In this document: positions 12,830-25,460 of the stretch, in pieces
Numbering within the stretch: the first letter of the stretch is position 1
Layout: every line of letters starts with the position of its first letter
Assembly: GCF_040436345.1 (NCBI RefSeq)
Contig: NC_133236.1
Span: 12,516,443 to 12,580,442 of the forward strand
DNA from: Pagrus major
Lineage: Eukaryota; Chordata; Actinopteri; Spariformes; Sparidae
Reading direction: 5' to 3'
Length of the DNA stretch: 64,000 nt
Program-made: the position numbers and the translations under genes
Notes under the pieces: generated by a model
What the model was told of the DNA's origin: nothing
The model's input: the letters and a program-made list of their open reading frames with translations, nothing else
The model's database searches: none

Positions 12830-15372
12830 TCATGCGATGAAGTTGTAAACGAGGAAGGTTGGTGTGTTGCAGTACTTGGTTGCGAACTGTTTGCCGTCAG
12901 GTGTCGGGTCAGAGAAGGCAATTTCTTCCTTGGTTAGATGGCTGCCGTACATGAAGCTGCTCCTAAAAAAACAACATGTAATTATTATTATTGAGAGGAA
13001 TGATACTGGCTCTATTGGCAAGATCTCCCAAACAGACAGTGACGTTTCAAAATTTGGGGAATCATTTGAAGTTTGAAGTATCATTAAATTTGTACAGGAA
13101 AGATAAGACGATAAGATTTTTGTTGAGTGTGACATCGTACCTGACTGTGTCCAACATACGGGTTGCAATGCTTTGTCGTCTGGCCAGACTGAAGACCCAG
13201 ATCCGACTGACCCCACACAGAGCTTGTTCTGGGACGGTGGAGCAGCACCAGGCTCGATGTCGCTCCATGAAGTCGTCCTTTGTCATATCTTTGTGTCGGT
13301 CCGGCTGCTCCAGGACTCTGTAAGCCTGAAGGGACAAAAAGTAAAACTGTCTGTCAGGACCCAATCAACATTAGCGAGGCACTGAAGAGCTGCAATTTAC
13401 TGTTGAGCGTGTACCTATAATTTTTATATATTTGCATCACCTTTTCCCACATATAAAAAGCTAGTTTCTGTTCTTTTCTACGAAATGCTGCTCTAATTAC
13501 TTCAAAGCAGATGAATGGCCTGATTGGTTAGTGTCACAAGCTAAAGTGAATCAGACTTATCTTAACTGCTGAGATTAACTTGGTTACTAAATGATGGTCT
13601 AACCAGTTGGTTTGCTCCTTAAATTTGCCGGAAGAATTAGTGCTTCTGCTTTGCTTGACGCTTAAAACATTTCATAAAAGTATAATAATTTTGTCTGATG
13701 TTTTTGTAGACAATGTAAAGTGGAGAAAAATACAGATGACCCTCACAACATCCTGTTCATATCATACTTACACTACCACTAATATGTTTTTAATCCGCGC
13801 TACAACTAATTATTACTCTCAAAAGACTTTAAAAATGCTCACACAATCACAATTTCCTAGAGCCGAAAATGAAAACTGCTTCTTTTGTCCAACCAATGAC
13901 CCAAAACCAAAAGACATTTGGTGTCATAAATGTCAAAGAAAAGAAGCAATTCCTCACATCTAAAGATGGAACCAGCAAAAGTTGGACATTTTTGCTTAAA
14001 AAACCTCAGAAATTATTAATCAATTACCAAAATAATTTGCCATCATTTTCCTTTTGATTGTCTTATTGTTGCAGCTCTGGTTTTTACATATGATAATATA
14101 TAATCTCCTCGTTAATAACTGGATATTTTTCTCTTCAAGGCTGTTCACACCCTTCAAATAAAAAGGGAAAATATAACTTTATGGTTAATCTCCAGCCCTA
14201 CCTGACGTATCGGTTCAGCGACGAGACATCCCACCACCATGCGCTCTGTGTTGATGAAGAGGTAGGTCTTGGCCTGTGTGGGTCTGCTCAGAGTCACCTG
14301 CTGGAAACCCAGCTCATTGTCTGCTACGCGACGCACGTCCTCAGCCTGAAAACAAGCACATTGTGAGCACGAAAGCAAACATGGACAAACAACTTTAAAC
14401 ACCTGTACAAGCAGAAGACAAACAAACGTTCTCCCAGTAAGTCTTTCACACCACATCAAATATGACACACTTTGTATTAAACATTTGACTGACAGGAAAG
14501 CTGAACTGTGATTTTTACAGACTTAAGTGGTGACATATTTTACGACACACAATATGCTCAAGTGCAAACCCCAAACCTTTTTGATGGCATATTTGGGATC
14601 ATCTGGCATAACCAGGAGAATTTTTCCATCCCAGAACTCGGCCACCACCCGTTCCTTCTTCCATCCCTGAATCATAACAGAGAAAAGAAGCTGCAGTTGC
14701 AATCAGACAAACTCAAGATCAAACTAACCTTCCCATGAAACAAACTCCTGACAGCAGATCTCTGCAAAATATAAAACTACTTCAAAATAAAAACAAGGCA
14801 CTTAATCATCTCGGTGACAAAGAAGAGAGAGATTGAAGGGACAGCCAGCACTACAGGTAAGATGAGGTCATCGTCACGATTTAAAGAGACGATGGTGCCG
14901 TTTAATCAGGATCAGAACCAATTCTGATTACTCCAACTTTGACAAATATAATTTCTACATGATAAACAGCAACTTTAACAAAAATTGATGAAAGAAAACT
15001 CAAAGTGGGATTTTATTGTTAGTCTATGTGAATTAGTATTTCTCTGCACAATAAAAAAAAAAGATGCAGTGACGGTGCATATTTATTTAACAAAAACGAA
15101 AAAAACTGCACACGCTTTTATGGTTTTATAACTTGAATATCTGTACACTTTAAGATGTAGATGTCTCCATACTATTGAGTTAAGAGAGATTAAAGAAAGG
15201 AAGTTTTACCACAAATTTGATGGAGTCAAGGAAGCGCTGGTGGAACTGGGTGTGTTGGAAATTGTCCTCTGGGTTGTCTGCACTGTACACCATCCCACAT
15301 GAGCTGCAGGTTGTCGCTCCAAACTGCTTCTGGCCTGCGTCCTGATGAGCAAAATACAGACAAAATTCAGTC

Positions 15373-15413
<41 letters not shown>

Positions 15414-18400
15414 GAAGAAAAATATGTGAAAGTCCAATAAAAGAAGGGAAGCTGACACAAACCCAATTTCCCTCCAACCAACCTCATTTTTGCATATTCT
15501 GTAGTTGGCATTAAAATCATAGTAAGATTTTGAACTTTTGGCACACAAAATGAATCAGCTTCAATCTAAAATATCTGCATCAGCCTTGAAAAATAGGGCC
15601 TTCAGATGCATGCTAGCCTTAACTATGTACCAAACTGTAGGGCTCCACCCTGCACACAGAAGAACATCAACATTAACGTACAATGATGAGCTGATCGTCA
15701 TCCTGTCTCTCTTTCCTCCTGCGAGCAGGTCTCTCTTTGACTGAGGAAGTAGTCTGCAGTGATGTTATTGGGCCAGAGGGGGTGCTGCTGGACACTGGTG
15801 GCTGCAAAGCTTTCCTTGACCTACAAGACCGCAAATAACAGAACATACTTTAGTGACATCTGCGTTAATGCAAAAGGCTTTGTCAAAGGGAGAGAAATGT
15901 AAAACAAAATGTAACACTTTTCATCGCTCATCCTCTTGCTAACCATCTTACTCTCATAGTGCCACATTAACTGCTGAAATGTTGACAATTAGACTGTCTC
16001 ACCTCTTGGAGGCAGAGCCAAAGATGGGATACAACGCTGCCGATTCTGAGGAGAAAACAAAATTATTTTAAATAAAGCTTTCGTGGTACAAGAGTGATAT
16101 TTCAAACAGCAAACAGTGAACTGGATGAAGCCTCTGAAGTCTTCAGGTTTTGATGTATGACAGTCAGTAGCTGTGTTTTTATCTGAATCATCACAAATTA
16201 GGCCCATATTTTGAGAAAAGGTCAGCAAAAGAAAATGCATATTAATGTTATTTTCCCCATCTACTTCAGTTATGCAATTATAAAAAGCTGGTTTATTAAG
16301 ATAAGCAGTAGGTGGCATCAATTCTCTGGTTGGAAAGCCAAATGCAGAAAAGAGGGCGCAAACAAATGGAAATATGACTTAATTTTATTTCATGTAAAAC
16401 AAAAAAGGTTACATCAGATGGATTTATGTGGAGCGATGAAGAAATCTCTCTTTAATCTGCTTCCATTATTCAAAGCAGAAACTCAGTGACAGGAGTTAAA
16501 CAGTTTCTACAAAATAACTTGTGCAGATACAGCATTTCCATCTTTTTTGAACCACCTCATGTGTTTGTGAAATTGGAACGTTTTTTAAATTTTATCCCTT
16601 TCCGAAAACCTGTTGTAATGTGATACCTCAAAATGTGCATAAAAATACATTGATGGAAATGCGTTTAGTTTCTCACTGAGGTCAAATCAGCAACAGATGC
16701 ATTTATACGTGAACATTGTGCGGGTTTGTGTACCTTTAGGTGGGCTGGCAGCATCATTGATGGGACTGATGTCACTCAGGTCTGCCAGAGAAACATCCTG
16801 AAAAGGTTCAACATTGTAAAAATTGCTGAATAATTCAAGATCAACACCATTATTATTTAACCATCGATTTCTAGTAATGATTGAGAACTGCAGCTAAAAT
16901 CAGGCTTCGGTAAACTGAAGTTAGATGATCTAGTTTTTAAACATATGACGGACCAGAAGAAACCCTGTACAATAACCTGTGAACATGTGTGTATGCTGCT
17001 GTACCTGAGTACTGAGGTGTGACGCTGTGGATGCAGGATTTGGTGTTGGGGTCCTTGTCAACACAATCAACAGCTCCTTTGTGAGCCCATATTTCTTGGT
17101 TAACATCTTAGGAGAGCTGTCGGAAGAAGATCAGATTTTTTTTCTTTTTAATTGTGACCAAGAGTACATTAAACATTATTTACATGCTAAATATTATATT
17201 TTGCACCTTAATGTCTGTGGAGTTTCAGGCTGTTCGTCAACAGAGTCCAGCCAGTCCATCGGATCAAACTTCGCTCTCTGCTTGATGCTCGGCTGCATGT
17301 CTTTTGTCTCCACCAGCTGGACGGCAGCCTGCAGGCAACAACAAGGACAGGATAACGTCAATGTTACATTAAGATTATCAAGATTTGCTCCTGAAAAAAT
17401 TAAATGCTTAGTCTTTGGCCTGCAGAGTTGAAACCAACATCAAGGCTCCTCTAACCTCTGCAGGAGGTTTCTGCTGTTGGTTCATCACCGGAGCAGTGGG
17501 CTGCTGCTTTGATTTCTCACTCTTTGTCTGTGGCAGGGTAGCTTTGCTCTTCACTGGGGCTGAAGCGGGCCTGTTTGAGGATTTTGGTACAGATTTCTTG
17601 TACATGGACGTGGGTTTCTTCCCTGTGCTGAAGAAAGCAGCTCCTACAAAGATCTTGGGTTTGGGCTTCAGGCTGCTGAAAGAGATGGTGATCGATTTCT
17701 TGTACTCTGGCTTGGTGCTGCTGGTGGGAGCAGTGGTTGTAGTGGGGGGCGCTGGTTTAGCGGTGACACTGTTGGATTAAATGGTGCAACAATTGCAAAA
17801 ACATTTTTTTAGATATATTGATGACTAAAACTACAAGTCAAGAAACAAGAACACAGTACAGAAGCACCAACAAAGTATCTATGATTGCTCTGTGACAACA
17901 AACCTGCTGTTGAGTTTAGGCAGCTTGATGGCCTTTGAAGATGTCGTATAGCTTTGGATCGCCATCTTTCCTGCAGTTCTAGATTTTGCAGCCACCTTTC
18001 TCGGCTTGCTGCCTCCTTTACCATTCTTTTTATTCTTCTTTTTCTCCTGGGAAGGAGGGGACGGAAGAGAAGGAAGAGGAGGAGGAGGAGGCAGAGACTC
18101 CTTGATGGCCTTCCTCTCTAGTGGAGTGAGATAGATGGGCTTCTTCTTGCCATAGAAGGAGCTTGTTCGCATGGAATGTTTGTATGGAGATTTACGCGGT
18201 GATTTGGCTGGTGAGCCTAGGAAAAAAGGTGGATAAACAGATAAAAATGATACACACATATGAGAAAGTATGTGATATAAAGAAGCATAGAGCATTTTGG
18301 AACACTACTAATTCAATGCATCCCCCCCTACCTGCCAGCCTATGTGGAGATTTTTGTGGCGAGGAGCAGTCCTCCCTGTTAAGACGCCCAACTGGCTTCT

Positions 18401-19206
18401 TCCTGGGGGATCTCCTCTTCACGGGGGACACCTCCTCACTCACTCCCTTCGTGGACAGTTGACTAGAGTTAAAGACACAGAAGGTCCGTCACAGAAAGAA
18501 CAAGTGCCACAGATCCAATGCAGCTTTCATTAGGATTCAAAAGATGAAAACTTCACTTTAGATTTGAATAAATTCTCATGTGGAAACAGAGTCCATGTAG
18601 TGGTGTGTAGTAAAACTGATTAACCAACAAAAATACAGCGTAACACAACCAGAAATATCAATGACAGAATACTTTCAAGGGATAATGGCAATTGTTGGGT
18701 ATTGTTTAAATTTTTGCCAATATTATACCACAGTTTTGGTACCAATACCAAAATTATACACAAAAACCAGGCAGCCGTGGAAACATTGCAGACCATTAAA
18801 TAATTAACTCTTTACTTAAATCAGGCCGTATCTGATCAAATTATAAACAAATTATAAAAATCATCAATCAGCCTGTTTGGCCTATAAAACGACAGCAAAG
18901 GTCAATCAGTGTTTCCCAAAGCCCAAGATAACGTCCTTAAAATGTCTTGTTTTGTCCACAACCCAAAGATATTTAGTTCACTGTCATAGAGAAGTAAAGA
19001 AATCAGAAAATATTCCCATTTAAGAAGATGGAATCACAGAATATTTAGCTTTTTTCTTAAAAAATTACTCAGACTAATCGATTATCAATACAGTTATCAG
19101 CTAGCCAGTCAGCTTATTTAAAAATGCTCAAATCCAGTGTGTTCACAACTCACCTGTCAGAGTCCAGAGAGGGGAGCTTTCTCTTCCTGGTAGTAGTCGG
19201 CATCAT
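12830..19206 (-). CDS. esco2: ESCO2, cohesin (SMC3) N-acetyltransferase (spliced, 14 coding exons)
   Basis: Coding exons in transcript order: 19206-19154, 18462-18332, 18216-17904, 17768-17456, 17328-17207, 17116-17005, 16797-16734, 16045-16003, 15820-15682, 15341-15210, 14666-14577, 14345-14202, 13325-13141, 12962-12830. Phases are consistent and sum to 1974 nt, 657 residues (human 601). ESCO2 acetylates SMC3 in S phase to establish sister-chromatid cohesion. The N-terminal half is basic, low in complexity and poorly conserved (SPRK motifs, a P-rich [14 protein letters not shown] run, [17 protein letters not shown]). A C2H2 zinc finger follows DDQLIIDAGQK, with C442, C445, H460 and H464. The acetyltransferase domain runs from about 475 to the end: [31 protein letters not shown] with the acetyl-CoA-binding stretch, and the family ending [13 protein letters not shown]...FLVYNF. 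Two ATGs lie in tandem at the start; I took the first. ESCO2 rather than ESCO1 is chosen from size and from adjacency to ccdc25 and pbk. Confidence 0.94.
15376..15410. repeat. (CA)n microsatellite in esco2 intron
   Basis: About 17 CA units directly upstream (in transcript sense) of the zinc-finger exon, within 40 bp of its acceptor at 15342-15343. Confidence 0.9.
18835..19115. repeat. Teleost interspersed repeat (CAGTGTTTCCCAAAGCCC type)
   Basis: Contains GGCCTATAAAACGACAG, TCAGTGTTTCCCAAAGCCC, CTTGTTTTGTCCACAACCC, TCACTGTCATAGAGAAG and GAAAATATTCCCATTTAAG in fixed order. The same order recurs at 47131-47380 and 48405-48625, so these are copies of one dispersed family, here inside the first esco2 coding intron. 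Confidence 0.65.
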
Positions 19207-20303
19207 TTTCACAAATCTCACCTACACAAACAGAGAAACATTAGTAGGTATTCTAGGCTAGCATATAAAATATTACAAATTTTTAACTTCAAAATGTTTC
19301 TTGTCTGCGCAAAGACAGCTCACATTTTGAAATACCCCAGAACCCCAAAAACAAGGGGAAGGATTTACCCTCTAACACACTGGTAATTTCACAATTTACT
19401 GAAATACTGGATTTACAAGAACAGAAACGCTCCAAGCCAAGTTATTTACTTAGACTTAAAGATGAAGTAATACCTTGTTGGGTAGCTAAAAACTAAATTA
19501 TGATTAATACCTTTGTTTAAATGATTACTAGACTTGTTGCCAGGATATCTCGGGTAAAAAGTGCAACAAGGGGTAACAAAGCTTTGTAAAGAAATGCACA
19601 ATGTCACTGTCAGATATAAAGTAAAAACCTACTGCTTTTGTAACATTTACAGCTGCCGTATGCAGTGCCACAAACCTTCATATTAGTGAAGGAGGCGTGA
19701 TAGCCCGTGATGGATCACTAGTCCATTTTTGTGCGTTTAATGATAAAAATGGCAGATTTTCAAATGAAGTTTGGCGTGAGTGTCTCAACGCCGCATTGCA
19801 TGAAGCGTCTGGAGGCTAAACTACACTCAGACTGCAAGTAGCGGCGTTTATTGATCAGCGCTATCAATTAGACTCAACGGTTCACGCCTGAAATGACACC
19901 AAATATTATCTTGTCTGTGCACATTTGAATTATCTCGACATGAACTTTAGCTAAGGCTAGCTTAGCGTTACGTGTCAGCTAATGAAGCGCTTATTTAACA
20001 GCTAAAGTCGAGATGAATGGATAATTGGCGGGATGATTAGCTTATACAAAAGTGACTGCCTCGATACAAACAGGTCACTAGTTCCCTGATCTAAAGAAGC
20101 CGAACGATTTAGCCATTTGTTTCTATGTTTGACTCTGTTTTATAGCTAATAAATACATCGAGACGCCAGGGCGGTCTGTCTTATGGATATACGCGTCTCT
20201 AAATTAATCTGCGTCACGTAAAGTAAATACGCCATTTCGGAGGTAAACAAGCAAAGTATTAAAACACCACAAAAAGACATATATGTGTCTGCATGTATCT
20301 TAC

Positions 20304-20530
20304 CGCACACGTTTCTGTCGTGCTACATAAAACGATAAATGTTGTTGTAAAGTTGAAGTTCCTCGCGGATGTCCTGCTCCTGCTGCCCGCGTTTCTTATC
20401 TCTGTTTTGAACAGCGCGCGCCAGACTCTAAAAAAAATTGTACAACCGGACCGGAAGCGGAAACACTACATTGTATTAATCGAGTTACCAGCGTAAAAGC
20501 ATGGAGCGACTTCCGGCTCCTGCTTTCAAA
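20304..20530 (-). promoter_or_regulatory. esco2: esco2 5' non-coding exon and promoter
   Basis: On the minus strand a GTAAGA donor follows 20304, and the matching acceptor lies at 19222-19223, so a non-coding first exon begins somewhere above 20304. The region carries ETS-like CCGGAAGCGG (20451-20460), a second core on the other strand (ACTTCCGG near 20509) and a GCGCGCGC stretch (about 20414-20421) typical of E2F-rich replication-gene promoters. Transcription start not visible. Confidence 0.4.
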
Positions 20531-21700
20531 GTAAAAGATTCGTGTTTGCGAAATTGCATTTGTTCAGTCAGTTTATGGAAGTTACATTCATATTAGGTAG
20601 GTAAAATTCTACATGTCAAACATTTTTGATATCAGCCATTTGGGACCTTTATAGTGGAGCTGCAACACTTAATCAATTAGTTGTAAACTATTAAATTAAT
20701 CGCATACTATTTTGACACTCGATTAGTCGTATTAAGTACATTTTTAAGAACAAAAAGTAGTTCAGCTTCTTAAATGTGAACATTTTCTAGTTTCTTCACT
20801 CAAATGAGGTTGTAGACAAAACAAGATATTTGAGATACATTATCAAGGGCTTTGGAAACACCCTTTTCTTTTTTTACATCTTATAGAGTGCTGAAGTCAC
20901 GATCCTTCCGGTGGACCCCATGGGACCTTATTTCTGAAAAACTTTGTATGGTAGTGAATAGAGACTAATTATTTGTGTATCCTGTTTGAATTGTGCCATG
21001 AATTACACAAATATAAATAACTTTTCAACTTGAGAAAGCCACAGTTTTTCATAAAAATTAATGAAATATAGGACTGAAAATATGTAATTATAAAGACTAC
21101 ACAACCAAAAGTCACCAAACCTGTAACTTAAACATTGTAGAGCTGCTCCTGTATATTAGCAGCTCATAGGAACTGAAGAAATACCCTTTCACATAACTGC
21201 AGTTGTCAGTGTGACCAGATTTATTGTGATTTTCACCTTATTTAGTACTTTTCTGTTCACTCAGCGGTTTAACACAAAACTAGATTATATTTTACTTTAT
21301 TTACATCTAAACTGAGACTTTCTTGACTTGGAAAATTATCTTTTGTAGTTGACAAACATCATATGGATGATTCATGGCACAATTCAAGCTTGATCAAGAA
21401 ATTATTTATCTTTCTTCATTCACTACCATACAACATTTTACCATACATCATTAAAAGCAACACAATAGTTATAGTCAATGTGTGTGTGTGTGTGTGATAA
21501 ACAAACAGTAATTTAATTAAAAACAGTGCATTCAATCATCTAATTTCTAATTGGGTAAACATCTCTCAAAAGCAAACAGAGAAATTCCCAAAGTCTAAAC
21601 TTCCGGACAGGGACACAGTGTCAAATGTATGGAATGTCAAGCTTTTATTTTTCTAACACAAATTTGGGTACTTCCTGTCCGCTACATGCTAACTCTCTGC
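20531..21700. other. Gap between esco2 and ccdc25, no gene
   Basis: Divergent intergenic space. 20655-20850 has the GCTGCAAC...AATCAATTAGTTG signature of a fish dispersed repeat. A short (TG)n lies at 21478-21497. No coding segment recognised. Confidence 0.5.
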
Positions 21701-21879
21701 AACTTGACGCAGCTAGCTAACAACTTCCGGGTCAACTTGTACATGCGAGAAGTGACAGCAGCAACGATCAGTCGGCAGACAGATATTTACATTTCTCTGT
21801 GGTCATAATTAGTGTGAAAGCTTTCGAATAGTATACACTTACTGCTCATCTTTTATAGGCGACTTTTAATACACTTAAA
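21600..21879 (+). promoter_or_regulatory. ccdc25: ccdc25 promoter and 5' UTR region
   Basis: Upstream of the ccdc25 ATG there are repeated CTTCCGG cores (about 21600 and 21724), ETS-type motifs expected of a TATA-less housekeeping promoter. The exact start is not visible. Confidence 0.3.
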
Positions 21880-24800
21880 ATGGTGTTTTACTTCACAAGT
21901 GCCGGTGAGTGAAGCCACCAGCTAACAGCAATGCTAGCTTTTAGCCTGGTTAGCAAATGCACTTTAAAGCTGTAAGCTTTTATTTCTCTTTTTTCTGTCT
22001 GACGTTATTGTGTTTCGTGTCATCTTATATTCTCGTTTCATCCAGTAACTATCGATTTGTTGTGTCTCTCTCAGTGGTGAACCCTCCCTACACAATCTAC
22101 ATGGGAAAAGACAAATATGAAAGTAAGTTCGTTATCATTCTGTCACAGACACACACACCCTTTTTCACACAGTTGCTGCCATAAGTTTAACATTTGTCTC
22201 GTGTTGTCTCTGATTATTGTATTACTCTGTTGAACTAATATTTTTCATGTCTCCTAAATGGTGTCGCATCCCCTCTAACTTGCTGTGATTGTTTTTGCAG
22301 ATGAGGATCTAATAAAGTACGGATGGCCTGAAGACATCTGGTGAGATTTCTGTTTGTTTTTCTTATCTTACACCCTGGAAAAGTTATTGTTGTAAATAAA
22401 CATAAACATACGTTGTTTAATATCCTGTGATTTAGAATCTTAAGCGCAATTAAAATAAATGTATATTAGATAATATATCTGATTATTAGTTAATGAATTC
22501 TTGTTGTTTGAACTGTGTGTGTGTTTTTTTTTCCACATCCAGGTTTCATGTGGACAAGCTGTCTTCGGCTCACGTGTATCTGAGACTGCCAAAGGTATGA
22601 AGTCAGCACAATGAACCTGAAATACTGAAATTTAAGCACAAAATCCCGGCTTGAGTCCTGATTGTGCATTATTAAGTTTGGCTGTTAGACAAGTTTATCA
22701 TTAGTACAAATAACTTTGGCTTGATGTTACTTTCTGCAGATATAAGTTGTCTTTATCTTTGGTCAGTTAACATGTAACCTAGTGCAAAACAGCACAAATA
22801 AGACTATATTTGTATATTTGTATGAAGCCCTTGAACACAGCAGACATTCCCAGAACTGCCCTCAGGATGTGCTGCTGCTATGTGACCTCGAAGATATTGA
22901 TGATTTAGAAGTTTTGTTTGTTTTTTAACTTGACTGTGAGCACAAGTATATAATTCCCCTTCTCCCAAACCTAAGTTTAATTTCGGATGTAATGGCTTTA
23001 TCAAATTAATTTTCAAATGTATCAGTAGTTTAGCCCCAGAGCCTCTTTCCAGATATATCCAAAGACAAGACAAGACAGCAACAGAGTAACCAGGAGCATG
23101 GTGAATGGCAACTGTAAAATACCCCATCGTAGATCTAAATTTGGACAATCTCCATAAAAGGCTGTCAAATCTAATTGCTCATATGAAATCTTTTACAACA
23201 AAGGTTAAGTGCTGGCTACAAGCAAACCAAAGCTGTAAAATAAAAAGCGCTGTGCAGCCCTTAAGGCCGCTGTATGCTCGAAAACATACTGGTTTGTACA
23301 ATATGTCAATGATTAGTCTGTAGGAAAAGTTCTCATACCATGTGTGTTACACACATGAAAAAGTGACGGAAATAGTTTGTAAAGAATGAAAAAGAGCTTT
23401 GAAAAATTGTCGGACACAGCCCCCCAATTTTGCCAGGGAATTGTATGTGGGGACAGGGTTGTTGATTGCACTGTGCATGTCTTTTTCTAGGGTCAGACGA
23501 TAAATGATATCCCGCCAGAAGTGCTGATAGACTGCGCACAGCTGGTGAAAAACAACAGCATTCAAGGTAAAGATCTGGTTCCTGATCATTTCTTGTAATT
23601 TGTACAATGATCAGATATCGGGCGCAAGAACGGAGTGTCAGAATGAGCCTAGTGTCTTCTGGTCAACCAGGGCCAAGATCATCCTTAAACCTGCATGCTG
23701 ACAGAGACCCTGAGATATCATGTCAAAGCCTCTTTCCGCTGTTCTTTGTATGTGACACATGGAGTAGTACCTTGTGTTCAGTGTATATTAAAGCTAAGCA
23801 TGTTGTATGATGTCAGGCTGTAAGATGAACAACATCAACGTGGTTTACACACCGTGGGCCAACCTGAAGAAAACGGGAGACATGGACGTCGGACAGATCG
23901 GCTTCTTTCGACAAAGAGACGTCAGTAGAAATGAACAGAAAACACTCTTAACTCAAAGTTTTGGATTATCTCACAAATTGTTTTACACACATGAATGGCA
24001 GCATCACTGACAGACCACTTCGGGTGTTTGATCCCTGCACTGTGTTTCAGGTGAAGATCGTGGCGGTGGAGAAGAAGATCAACGAGATCGTGAACCGCCT
24101 GGAGAAAACAAAAGATGAACGCTACCCTGACCTGGCAGCGGAGAAAGAGTCGAGAGACAGAGAGGAGAGGAACGAGAAGAAAGCTCAGCTCCAAGAACAG
24201 AAGAAAAAAGAGAAGGATGAAATAAAGAGGAAAAAAGAGATGGAGGACCTCAAGTACATAAAATGCTTTTTAATTGTTTTAGTTGTTTTGGAGGACTAAA
24301 ACTGCCAAATCAAAAATAAATGAATGACTCCATAAATAAATGTGTGTCATGGGGTCAACTTCTCGCTTTTTTGTTGATCGATTATAGATGCTTTGATCCC
24401 AAACCAGTGGCCAGGCTCAGTATTCATTTATTTATTGAGTAATTTATTTATTTGTTGAGCAATTTATGTATTTATTTTTTATTTTTGGCAGTTTTGGTCC
24501 TCTGTATTTTGGGTGGGTTTTTTTTCCTTGACATTGTTTTAGTAAAGTTGGTTTGAACTCAAATGATCACCATCTTACCGGACTATACTGTATATTTTGG
24601 GGAAATTCTAGCTTTTAATTCTTGACTGAAAACAAACATCATCATACTTAAACCTACATTTTGGTGTAAAATTTGCTTGAGTTACATTCATCAATTGTTA
24701 TGTTTTGGGTTCTCTCTCCAGGAACTATACGTCACTGATGAAGTCTGAAAATATGCAGACTAATGAGGTGAGGACATATATTTACAAACATATTTTTAGG

Positions 24801-24951
24801 TCTAGCTTTCACTGACATTATACAGAGAAGTCACTCTACTTCATTCAGTTAAAGAAAAGTTTTTAATACCTCTTGTAATGTTGACTGCATTAACTCGTGT
24901 GTCACTGCATGTCGTTTTCAGGATGGTTATGATTCAGATGACTTCATGTGA
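21880..24951 (+). CDS. ccdc25: CCDC25, coiled-coil domain protein 25 (spliced, 9 exons)
   Basis: Exons: 21880-21904, 22075-22122, 22301-22340, 22543-22594, 23491-23566, 23817-23920, 24051-24253, 24722-24767, 24922-24951. All are GT-AG and sum to 624 nt, 207 residues (human 208). Residues 1 to about 115 form the NFACT-R/DUF814-type domain: [71 protein letters not shown] long charged coiled coil follows ([18 protein letters not shown], then E/K/R-rich to about 182) with a short acidic tail ending DGYDSDDFM. Human CCDC25 has been described as a plasma-membrane sensor of neutrophil-extracellular-trap DNA; the domain also links it to the ribosome-quality-control NEMF/Tae2 family. Intron 7 begins at an unremarkable GTACAT donor, fixed by phase and by the DLKNYTSLM junction. 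The gene is divergent from esco2, as in mammals. Confidence 0.95.
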
Positions 24952-25460
24952 GAGGTGACCACCAGGCAGCAAGCACACAAAATCCTCCTCCTATCAGATC
25001 TGCTGTGAGGATGCTCCCCTGCTGCTTTTGCTTGCTGTAACTCTGCAATGACATTAAGGAAAAACAAAAACAAATGGATACCTTTTTTGCTTTTGGACAC
25101 TTGGAGCAGAAAGCGAGCCAATGACGGACAGCGCCGGGACTTACTCCACATGCTGATTGGTTTCGAGACGCTGCTTCCAAACCAAACCAAGCTGGCTGGC
25201 CTCTTCATCAAGGGACACTGTAGAAGGAACACAGGAGGACGAGAACGCTGAGGATTAATTTGGGGGAGAAAACACTTAAAAGCAAAACTGTGTTGATTGG
25301 GTTTTGGACTGATGCTGATGTATGATAAAACTGTTGTATGGGTGTTTGAATAACCCTGCACACCTTTCTGCTAACACTCTTCATGTTGTCATTTCTCTGC
25401 ATGTCTGATTTTATTGAATACAATTCAGTGTTTGAATTAAAATCACAGTTATAGTTACAT
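24952..25460 (+). other. ccdc25: ccdc25 3' UTR
   Basis: Non-coding sequence after the ccdc25 stop, with ATTAAA at 25436-25441 as the likely poly(A) signal. Confidence 0.5.

Noticed and set aside
17456-18216. Two adjacent esco2 exons of exactly 313 nt each, suspected exon duplication
   Set aside because: Their translations are not similar (P-rich/SPRK versus FFSTGKKP region), so the equal length is coincidence.
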